The translations under genes and the position numbers were made by a program. Positions 48,638 through 60,700 of a stretch of DNA of 64,000 bases are shown in pieces. This stretch comes from Amphimedon queenslandica (lineage: Eukaryota; Porifera; Demospongiae; Haplosclerida; Niphatidae), in the NCBI RefSeq assembly GCF_000090795.2, contig NW_003546298.1, positions 255,554-319,553 on the forward strand, written 5' to 3'. The notes beneath the pieces are model-generated. The model was given only the letters and a program-made list of their open reading frames with translations, was not told the origin of the DNA and made no database searches. The stretch's first letter is position 1; each line of letters opens with the position of its first letter.

Positions 48638-51600
48638 GTGAGTTATTCCTTGTAGTAAGTGGACAGTGCATTTCCAAATTTTAAATTTCACTGAAAATTG
48701 TTTGGCTTTCATGTACATGTATGTGTATGTGTTGCTGAAAAAAGTTATAGTAAATGGTAGCACAATACTATAATTTATGTTTTTAGAAAGCTCTTCATAG
48801 TCCAATTCATTGAAAGTGATTCCTTGCACCCAGAGCTTAGCAATCCAGCCTTAAAACTGCTAATATTTCAATGCTAACTCTTGCTAGTGTTCCCCTATCT
48901 ACGTCATTGCTTGACCATGCCCACTGCTTAACAAGATGGAGGACACTGGACGGGTAGCAAATTGAAACTTTGAGTCAAGATTTAGTGTGGTAATGCTATA
49001 CTATATCCCGGCCAACTGAGTTTGTTTGGAAATAGAAGGAACTTGAAAAACATCATTTTCTATGCCATTGATTTTATGAGAGAACCCGCTTGCTCAGGGT
49101 TCCCAATGGCTGAAAGACCCATGACCCAAGATCCTGTGATGTGATAGTTCTGTCCTTATCCCACATTTGTATAAAAAGTTGTTGAAGTTTTTCTTGGTTT
49201 AAGTTCAGTTGGGATGTATTATCCTTTTTGATAATTTTAGCTATTTTTCAATTATTGATTAAATTGAGCCAGCCCTTTAACATTTGTATCTTGTTTTCAT
49301 TTGTTCAGCTAATGTTTTCTTGTAACTATTCTCACTCCGTCAATGCTATAATACATCAAGTTCTTGAATTGTGTTACCGTAGTTCTAATATTTTGTACCT
49401 CTTATTTCTAAAATAAATTATTTTAAGCACTTTTACTTCTAAATTAATTCTAATTATTTGTTAAATTGCAGATTGTGATAATAGTTCTCTGATTTTGCCA
49501 TTTCCTTCCAATTTTGACACTTGACAGCATTATACATGTACATGTATGTACATGTAACACATGGACCTGTGCTGTAAGAGGCCAAAGAGCATGTGTAACT
49601 CCAGTCATGACTTGAGCAGCACTCTGCCTGACAGATATTGCCATTAGTAGGCCTAAGTTCTTTCTAGTTTATAGCGAACAAGATTCAGATTGTGAAGATT
49701 TTTAGTCAAGCAACAAAGAAGCATCGACAGACCTACAATATCTTGTCACACTTTCTTCATAAAGTTTGCCAAAAAGGCTTAGTTTATTCTAATTATTCGT
49801 TTTCAAAATTTATTTATTTTAAAAGTGACTGTGGCAAATTTTCAGAACAATTATGGTACTCTGGTACTGAAAACCATTCTGCATTGAAGCAAATGAGTAT
49901 ACTACTGTTATTATTGCCTCTGGTTGCCCTGATCAGCAGTGTTCACCACCATTTTGGGTGATTTACTCGTCTAATTTCAAGCCAATGTAGCTGTTATAAG
50001 ATGTTTATTGCCGTACAAGTGTGTATAATTACAGTTTTTACCTGAAAAGTTACATGTAAGTAATAATCAAGTGGGAATTTCCTCACTAATGTTAATGTAA
50101 ATTCAGTAATGATGAACACCTTTGCTCACTGCAAAATCCTTATTTGATACTGTGGTGACTAGTTAGTTAGGCGGGCCTGACCCTCGCAAAGGAGGAGGGT
50201 CAGGACCAATCCAACACTCTTTTTGGTGTACACTTTTATGGCTTGGGTGGGGCTAGTCAGGTGGGCCGGCCTGACCCGCCTGACTAGTGTGGGGCTGGGT
50301 GGGGCTCAAAGCTTGCATTTGGCTATTTTAAAATGTGCTGTATGGTGCTCAGTTCTCGGGCTGAAGATGATACAAATCAGTTTCCTTCAGGCTCATTCTC
50401 TAGACTCAGTCATAGATAACCCATATGAAAGATCCTATTTTAGCAGTTCGATAGAACTAGGTCTAAATTGGCATAGATATAATTGCACATGTAAAAGATG
50501 ATGAAAGGGCTTGCTTTAAATGTTTACATGAGTTAGAGAAGCTGGAAAAAATAAAAACCTCTTTAACAATTGTTAAGAAGTGCCACGGTAAAATGTTCCT
50601 AACAGCCGGATCGTTTTCGTCACCATAAACACATAACGGGCTTCTATTTCTTCTTAAAAAGACATGATAAGGTCTTATGTATTTTCCAGTGTCTCTAGAA
50701 AAGTTCTTAGACATTATCTTTGCCTTGTTTTGCTGATAGAATGTCCCATTCAAATCCACCATTTTCATTTTGACTTACATGTATGATGACTCATGATACG
50801 TCACTGCACAAATCTGTGCAGTGCTACGAAAAAGAGTGTTGGATTGGTCCTGACCCTCCTCCTTTGCGAGGGTCAGGCCCGCCTGACTAGTGACTAGTGT
50901 GCTCCATTATTAGTTGTCTTTAGGACCTTTTTGTATAAATGGATTTGCTGCAGTTGCTCTGAAAGAACGATTGGTTTTGACTCCTTTAATTTGTTTCATT
51001 TATTTGTTGCAAAGTTTTGTGACCAACAGCAAACCAACATTCATCTCTTGGCTTTGAATGAAGTGCACCTGATGGATGGTTTTCTAGATGCTTTTTAAAG
51101 TAAAGATTCTCACGACAAAATGTTGTTTACTGCCTTGCAAAATGCTCCACAGCTTTTGTAGTTATTTTTATTCCCTTTAAACCGCCAGGATTCTTTTCTT
51201 GTTCTCTGAGTTAGAGTGTACTGATTTCAGTGATTTGTCCTTCTTTCTCAATAACTTTAATCTGGCACATGCAGTGAGTGTCTTAAAATTGCTTATTGCA
51301 ACTGGAGCATGTAATCAATTTCAATCATTTAGTGCATTGTCAGGCATATTTTGAAGCTTTAAGTCAGTCATACATTGTACCAAGAGTAGATAATAATTAG
51401 AGGAGAGTGTCCTACTGTGCATATACCCCTGCTTCATCACGGCGTAGAATTGAAGAGTCACATTCAGGATATTTTCAGTATTTTTGAGTAGTTATTTGAA
51501 AATAACTAGCAATAACTACTCAAACTCATTAAAAATACGGAAATATCCTGAATGTGACTCTTCAATTCTATGCTGTCATGAAGCAGACCTTATAGCCAGT

Positions 51601-54600
51601 AGGACACTCTCCTCTAATTATTATCTACTCTTGATTGTACACATCAATTTACATGTGTATGTACATGTAGTGAACAGTTAGTACCAAATCTGAAATCTTA
51701 TGAAACATTTTCAACGTTAGTTACCATAGAACCTATACATACATGTATACACATGTACTGTTTTTTTTAATTGACAGATGCAAATGTTACACTTATGCAA
51801 TATGCATGTACATGTACATATAAAATATTTATTTGGTTTTGTTTTGATTTTAAATACTAATTTCTAGTTAATAAGAAACCTTCATGGTAGAAAGGACTTC
51901 AATAAAGATGGTGGTCTATCAACTGCTGTTAGGTACTTTTACTGTGTAACTGTATATAACACATTCATGCCTTTTGTAAAGGACATACATGTATGTGCAT
52001 GATGTACATGTATGCTGTTATAAACATGTATGTGCAATGATTATTCATACTGTGACATTTTCATGATGCATATGGTTTAATTGTCTTATTTTAAAATAGG
52101 AATCGGGAAGAATCTATTACATCTTATGACACTCCTGTTGTTCCTGGTTTTCAAGATTTTACTGTGTCCAAGCAGAAAAAGAAAAGACAGCAACCTAGTA
52201 TTCCTGTGAAGGTAGAAGGACTTCTCTCTCCTACAGATGGTTAGATAGAGAATAAGATGGTTTGCATGATGTGTTTTTATTTTATTGCAGAAAACTTCAT
52301 TGGAAATACTCCAGCTGTGCACCGTATTGATTCACCTGAGTTGGAACAAGGAAGTGAACCATTACCTTCTACTATTACTGATTTAGAACAGGAAATCAAA
52401 GAAAAGGTGCATTGTACTTGTATTTCTTTCATTTTATATCATACACAAAGCAATGTACATGCAGTACATGTACTGTACATGCACACGATGTACATGTACA
52501 TGTGAATTTACTTTATGAATGTATTGTACTTACATTGTATTGTGCATGCAGTGCTGAGTATACAACTTTTAGTACTATAGTATGTGAGTCCACCACCACG
52601 AATGTATTTCATTAACTTTCTGTTTCTGTACTCATTATAATTATTATTAGTTACATACCGTAAATCCTTAAATAGAAGCCGCATTTGAATAAACGCCGGG
52701 GTAGCAATACAATTTAACTATAAATACGCAACACAGGCCTAGGAGTGACTCAGTAGTCTAGTGGATGCTGCCTGAAGTTCCAGAAGTCAAAAGCATGAGG
52801 TCACGGGTTCGAACCCTGCTCTGGGCCTAATTTTTTTAAATTTTTTATATATTTTTTCGAGATCCAAATACCATTTTAGGAAATAGACGCCCGGGCTTTT
52901 ATTTAAGGAAATACGGTATACATGTACATGTACATGTGCAATGTGTACTACATATGTATACAAGCATGGACATGTTGCTTAATTTTTAAAATTATTGTGA
53001 GAGTTTATACTGTTACCTTCTTTACTTTTTACTGTTGTTGTTATCAATTTATGGTTCACTAAAACACTCAGTTCCATGCAGTATGTGTTTTTATTGATGT
53101 ATTATAGTTTATTGTGTGATCTTGACATTGATAATAAAGTCAAGAATTGTTGTGCATCAGATAAGTACATGTAGTTTGCATTTGAATTTTGTACTGTACA
53201 TTAATTAGTACGTCCATGTACATATACATGTACATGTATTACATTTTAGGAAGAAGATGAAACTGAGGATATCATGGACCAGCAAGGGTATGAAAAATAA
53301 TATTTTTGCTTTTTTACATTTTTTTAGCTTTCTTGTAAATCCTGATGATGATGTTCCTGTTAATGAACAATCATTATTTGCTGAAATGGGAGACTCAAAT
53401 GCTTTTGAATTTTCAGGCTAGTTACATGAACACTGGAACATGTACATGCATGTACAGTACATTACATGTAGTTTTTTGTGTGTCTTAGTTACATGCATGT
53501 ACATGTAAATGTCATTGACAGCATTCAATTATCTCTTTATTCTCTTGCCACATTTTGCTTTCCTCTTTCACATCTATTTCTTGCCATTGTTTCTTACCAT
53601 TACTTCTTTTTAATTAATTTTTATTGCAGTATAACTGCATGATCATTAGGTCGTGGATAAAAGGGACTGCATGGAAATACTTGTAAATGTTATTTGCCAC
53701 ATTCTTTTTAAGTATGAGGCTGCCTTGAGAGTTGAGATTTATTGTATTGTACATGTACATTAGTATGTGTACACGTCAACAGTATATGCAGCTTGCTATA
53801 CAGTGTACCCTGTACAACAAAATTGCATGCTTACTCCATATGTATGTACATGTGTAAATTTCTCCTCATTGGATATTTGTATTATTTAGAAGCTTTAAAA
53901 AACATTAATTTTATCTAAATGAAATTCCTCATGCTAGGCTTTGTAATTATTTTATTGAGCTTGGCTATATCCACTCACTCATTTCCATTATCTTTTTATT
54001 TGCATGTATATTCTGTGTTACTACCGTATAGCTTGAAATTTTTGTGGGTCGATATTTTCATTGGTCGATATTTTCGTGGTTTGCTCCTAGTGGTAATTCA
54101 TAGTTTAATTTTTGTGGTTGACAGTTTACATAGCCTGTAAGGGGATGGCACTTCAATGATTTCCTGGGTTTAAATTTTGTGGGAAGCCCCTTAACCATGA
54201 AAACCACGAAATTTACATTCCATGAAAATTTCAAGCTATATCATATTATAAATCTATGCACAGTAATAATGTACAACTATACTGTAACTTTTGTGGCCTC
54301 ATTTCTCATTTTATTTGCTAGTCAACATGAAGGAATTTTTACATAGCAAGCTGTGTAATTAAAGGAGAATATATTTGCCTATATACCCATGCAAGTAGAC
54401 CGTACACAATATTTTGACTTTATTTTCATTAATTAACATATCAATAATTACAAAATAGAGGGCTTTGAGTTTTGAAGATGGCCTTGGTCTGAATGACTAT
54501 TTTCTAAATTAATTCTGTCTAACTTCACTTTATTTTAATCTGTTTTCACAACTTAAGATTTTTCTGCTCTTATTATTATTATTTCAGTTCTCTGTGTGTT

Positions 54601-54648
54601 TAATAACTGTTGCTTACATAAAATTTATTATTAAATTATAATTTTCTC

Positions 54649-54727
<79 letters not shown>

Positions 54728-57700
54728 GCTATTATTATTATTATTATTCTACCATGCCTAGTTGCAATTGATGAATCAGATTGCAGAATACCAGATTTCT
54801 AAATTTATTAGATACCTCCCAGGAACACTTAGAAACCTCCCGTGAACACTTAGAAACATGGCGCTTTATGCTTATGCTCTTATTAGTCCATTTGTCAAGC
54901 TTTGTTGATTCTATGTATGTCAACTGTGGTCTTATTATCAGCATCTGGTAGTTGTTTTCAAATCTCATGATAGAAGTTGGTTATACACCTCGGTATTGGT
55001 TTCTATGGTATTTATTAACCTCCCTACTGCATCACTAGGTTAACAAATACCAAGAAACCTCTACCTCGGTGTGTAACCTGTACTTAAACTCCCTTATTTT
55101 AATTTTTTATTGTCAAAAATTTATGTACATATACACATGTTATGGTCAAGGAAAGTTAACATTTAAAACAATTTTGGATACTGTGTACATGTACTTCAAC
55201 TTCTAGGTATTTGAAATTATGCTTTAAAAGTTTACTTACTAAATTATTTTGCTTCTTTTACTGTTTTAGGCCTTGATGACATATTGTTGGAGAACAAACA
55301 ACTTCATAATGAAAAGTATGTTTCATGATTCATGTACATGTACATGTACACTACTTTTATTTCATGACCATGTACATGTACATGTACATGTATGATTGTT
55401 ATGCATGTATGTACATGTATTCAGGGAAGACTTGTCAAAGCAGCTGGAAGCCCTGAATAAGAAAGTCATTGACTTGGAAATGTGAGTATTATTGTTGTGT
55501 TTTGATGTTAAGAATGCATTGTACATGTGTTGTTGACTTACATCTAGGAATAAAAATGAACTGATTATTGCAAAAGAGGATTTTTCTGAGAGATTAGCCT
55601 TAGCTAATGATGAAGTTAAGAAACTAAAGAAGGAAATTCATGATAATAAAGAAGAGCTTAGACAAATGAGTGATGTAAGTGCCCTTTTTTGATACAGTGG
55701 TAGCGTAATATATGGTAGTTAACCTTGCTATGCATAGGCATACATGTAAATGAGCTATGGTATGAGTAAGTATAATGTATGTGACTAATATGCAGGCATA
55801 CAGTATATATGTATTTTCCAGTGTAATGGATTTTAAGGAGCAGTATGCTATGCTAGAATAAATGGTATAATCAGTAATATCCTTATTAGTGAAACAGTTA
55901 AATTATCGAAAGAAATAGTGATAAACTAAAATTTAATAGGTTAGCTCCTCTATCAACAGAAAGTAGCTGCCAATTCTTAAAGAAATAACTAAATCTCTAT
56001 TTGAGTGATGTAACATGAGCATAATGAAGAACAGGCCTAGCTGCATTGGCAATGACTGAAGGCATAATGGAATATGAGTAATTTTTGGGCATAATAGCAT
56101 TTATATATAACTCATCCTGAATCAAACTGAATCAAACTGCTCATCATCTCAAAACTTCTTTTCCTACTTTTATGGGACTAATTTTTGCTTGTGAGAGCTT
56201 TAATCTTTGTAAGGTGGAGAAAGCTTGCAAACTTGAAGCAAGGAGTTAACTTTTTGTTTTAGGAGCTGCAGAATTTGTTGTTGCATCATAAAAAATTAAC
56301 AAAATTTAACTTCAAAATTTATGTGTGGATTGTCTTTTACTATTCTTTTTTTTTGCTATGAGATACACATGTAAACTGTCCTTGGTCAAATACAGCCTAT
56401 TGAATCTCAGTAGTGAAGGCAGCCAGTATTTTATAACTGGCAAGACATCTGCATGCAACTAGTATTGCCTACATGTACTTAATGCGTCAAAAGAGTTTTT
56501 AAAACTTTGAAAAAGTAGTAAAATCTCAAGCTTTTGAGTTCCTAACTGTGCATGTTTAGCCATGTTTCTATTTGAATCCACATCTTCAATTAGTACTACT
56601 AGTGATATATTTCAACATTATAGCAAATAAATGAAATATTTTTTGTACTGAGAGTATGAAATGCAATAAGTGCCCTTAACTGAAATTTTTGATTTTAATA
56701 ACTTTATGAGCATGTACATGTACATTGTAAATGTAATTGTGTTGTTCTTGCCTTTTTTTTTGTATGCATTAATGTAATATACATGTACATGTACTTACAA
56801 GTGTTTGTGTTTCTTTGCTATAGAATATTAAGGTGGGCCAGCCTACTGGCTCTGAAGGCCTTCGCATTAGCAGATTAGAGATTGCTAAAGTTTTACGAGA
56901 GAGAAATGAATGGAAGGAAAAATACTTCTCCTTGTTGGAGCAAGTTAGGTATGCTTTAGTTTCACGCTGTGGTTTTTGCATGCTTTAATGTCTATTTTAT
57001 TTGATCTAATAGAATGAATGATGAACTTTATTTGTTTAAACGGAAGGACAAGAAGTCTCGATGGGTTGACTAGTGGGTTTAGTTTAATTATTTGATTTTT
57101 TTAAATTAATTTTTTAGCTTTACAGCACTTTTTAGTTCAACAAGGAGGAGACAGCTTGAACAGTCGTTAATAGAAAGCTCCCCTCATAGGCCTATTCTTG
57201 CAGCAGGCACTGTATCTACTAATGAGGGTGGTGATATTCTCACTCAGGAAGACTTGTGAGTACCTGTACAAATACATAAACTTTGATCTGCTGCATACAT
57301 GTACATGTATACATCTTCTTTGTACATATACATGTATTAGTTGTGACACAGTAAAGAGTGATAATGAGTTATGGTTTATTTTGAGTTGCAAAAACTGTCT
57401 GAATAGATGTACATGTATGTACATGTATATTCTGAATCACGTTACCAGCCATTTGTCTATATCTTTGTGAGCAGTACTGGTACTATTCAGATACAGTAAA
57501 GTGTACAGTTGTGGGAATTTAACTTTGGCTAATGTTTAATGTTATGCTTGCCGTTGATTTACGTGTACATTTACATTTAACTCAATAAATTTAATGTTTT
57601 ATAACTTTTATTAGACCTGTATATGATGGTGCTGGTTATGCTAAAACTAAAGTTATTCCTACGTTAAAGAGAGTTGGAAAGAAGGAAGGTACTTGTAAGA

Positions 57701-60700
57701 ATAGTACTTTATTGTAAGGAAACAATTTTTATCTTATACACGCAGATGAGGTTTATTTGACTTCAGTTAGTTGGGTTATTCCAAATATGCCTGACATGTC
57801 TCCTTCTGGTTCACCAGTTCCTCCTCTAATACATGCATCTCCTAATATTAATACGTGTAGACCCATGAGCTTTCAAGATGAAGGAGCAAAAGTAGAGTCT
57901 ATCATTTACATAATACATTACTGTACAACTATAGATACTATGTGCAACAGCTGTCAATAATGCTTCATTCTTGAAAGATTGTTCTAATGCTCTCTCTGTT
58001 CCTAAAAACACTGAGTTTTCCACTTCAGAAGATAGCAGTATGAGCCTTGTTTGGATTTGCACTGGGACTAGTGACCTCACAAAGGTCAGTGTTACTTTCA
58101 CAGTGTTTTTTATGTACGTGTAGATGCACATGTACTGTATGTACATGTAGCCAGAGCTGAGGTGAAGTCCTTTTGTTAAGAAATTTGACTTTGTGTCAAT
58201 TGGGCTCAATAGAATTTTTATGTTAAAGTGACTTTATCTCAGTAATTGTGTAGTTGTACATGTATACATGTACATGTATGTACATGTTCATGTACGGAAG
58301 ATTTCAGGGCAAAGTTCATATGTACATTGTACATGTGCCTACAGTATTGAAACACTTATATAAGTGCAGTTGCAAGTATTGCTTGCAGTTTATATTGGTG
58401 CGTATACATGTACATGTGTACATGTATGTTATTCATGTGTATGTACATGTACTTGCCTAAAGGTACTCTATAGTCTGTCTTTGCTATTGTTGTTCTGGGC
58501 CCATGCTACAAGTAGTAATTGTATGAATTTCTATGTTCGTAGTGATACAGGATAGGGATATCCTTTCTTTAATACTACCCATTCTATTGAGGAGAGGTGT
58601 ACAATGAGACGCATTGGACATGTACTGTACATGTACATGTACCTGGCTCTTTCTTAGGAGTTACTTCTAAGGGGGAGCATTGAATTCCCTCCTGGGTACA
58701 GGCCATCCCGCAGTTACTTCTTTCTTGAAGCACCACGTGGTCTCTTCCGGATGTTTGGTGACAGATTCCTGATTATAGAGAGACAATTACTGCCCTCAGT
58801 ACCCTGTGCCATTACATGTATCTTGGAAACTGATTTAAAAGCCATGGGTTGTATCATTGATAATGTACTGCTCTGTCTCTCACGTCTTTACTTTGGCATG
58901 AGTGGAACCAGTCCTCGATGTAGAGATAGGATACAAGGCTTGAGTGTCCTCGAAAAATTTGTTTTGGTTAGCCCAATTAATGATGGACCCCGTCCGATTA
59001 CCTCTTGGTGACCTAGATCTGCTTCTTTTGTTAGATTTAGATCCTCTACATCTTTTTGAAGATTGTGGAATCTGTCATTGAGTTTGTCCAATTTTTAGCA
59101 ACTGCTCTAGAGACTTTTTTTCAGTATGTGCTTGCTGAGACTATCGTCACACGTGGTGAGCTAAGAAAAAAGCCAAGGAAGATGGCAATGATGCAGGCAT
59201 GGCATGTGGCGAATTGGCGGTCAAAGAGTTATTAAACTTAGTCATTTAACTACAAACTAGCTGTGAGTTTAGAAAACTGGCCAAGCACAGTTAATGTGTG
59301 AAGCTGAGCTTTCTGTTATTTAATCTCTATGTAACTTTTTGACCACATTAACAAGGAACAACTACAAATAATGAAGCTTCTAATGCTTGTTTCCCCCTTT
59401 GGATAGCAGCGCTTTGAATGAACTTTAAACCTGTCTAGCCCAAATAAGAACTTACCCTCACAGGAATAAGCAGTGTTCACCACTTTTGAAAGGATAAGCT
59501 GCCACAAATTGTACCATCTCCTTTACCACTACTTCTGGCAGCTGGTTGCTGGCTTTGTTTTTCTCTTGCACCCCTCATCATTGTTCATGATGCTGTTTAG
59601 TCTTGAACACCTCAAAAATCTCCACTGTAGAGATGAAAGAGAACAATGAGAAGTTAGGAGAGAACTAAGTTTTTGATCTCAGAGATCAAATTGGGAAATA
59701 GAACTTGGGACTAGAAGTTGTTCAACGTGGCTATAGTCTTGTGACCACCTGAGCTTCACTTAATCTTACCAATCTTTTTTAACTATATGCTTAAACTCCA
59801 ATGTTGATTTCACCAAATATCCTGTTTCATATCTCTAGAAAGACTAATCGAGTGAAGCCCTTACTTATGAGAATTCCAGTATGTATACATACATATACGT
59901 TTGTGGGCAAGACTGGAGGTGTGGCTGGAGAGCAGAACCCCTCAATGTTTTACATTCATTCTAGTGTTGACTGTTTCAAACTTTTTGTACACCATACTTG
60001 TAGACTCTAAGATCATGCTTTAGGTATGGTTACTATAATTGCATGATTGGTCTATGTCATGAACTCGTTCAATTTTTGAAGTGGTTGTCCTGAGCACCTC
60101 TGAACGCTATAGGCAAAACTACAGTATGCGTACCCATGGGTCTTTGTGTAGTCAATTTCAGTTGATTTGGCACAGGCATGACCCTTATAACTTTTTATTA
60201 TTCATGCTAGCTACCTGAAACTTAGTGTAGCTGCAAAACCAGTTGTTTTGAAAATGTGTACTATTTTTTGGATCTCTAGGTACTCTGGAAGGTTCTGAAT
60301 GGGTTCCTCTACTCTAATTTGAAGAGAGCCGCCATGATAAATCAATACGTGCATGCTACATCATACTCGTGAATTCATTAGCATTTCATTATTATTAATG
60401 TTTTTGTATGAAATAAAAGGAAACAGATGAGTTCCTCTAGAAAAGGTAGTATTCAACTAGCAGACTTACATGTACGTGTATATTGCTTGAAAGAATTTGC
60501 TATATCCTGTTAATTCTTCATTAGCGTCAACTGTGGTTGCTCTCTTTTGTATCTGAGGTCTTTATTAGCTTTATAACAGAAAAGGTCCAGTCATTGTTCA
60601 TTAAATGTCCAAGGCGAGGATAAATCAAGCACAAAAACATATCAGAAGTAAAGAAAGCCTCCATTAAAGAGCTTGCTTGAACTCTGCTACCATTTAGGTG

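Larger units (their letters stand above)
48638..51867. other. JIP intron 5
   Basis: 3.2 kb between the JIP exons at 48567-48637 and 51868-51932. It holds a palindromic MITE relic (48999-49221), a long-TIR element (50153-50900) and the CAAGAGT MITE at 51381-51633. No other gene recognised. Confidence 0.7.
53417..55269. other. JIP intron 10
   Basis: 1.85 kb holding a MITE (54022-54247) and a long ATT microsatellite (54648-54750). No other gene recognised. Confidence 0.75.

Noticed and set aside
52741-52828. A genuine functional tRNA gene
   Set aside because: A and B boxes are good, but the anticodon arm does not fold convincingly and the sequence is part of a repeated element.
57757-57960. 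Separate small gene of 67 codons
   Set aside because: It is the JIP exon 57746-57891 read on into its intron.
58254-58460. Met/Tyr/Cys/Thr-rich peptide
   Set aside because: Translation of the ACATGT array; the same pattern appears wherever the repeat occurs.
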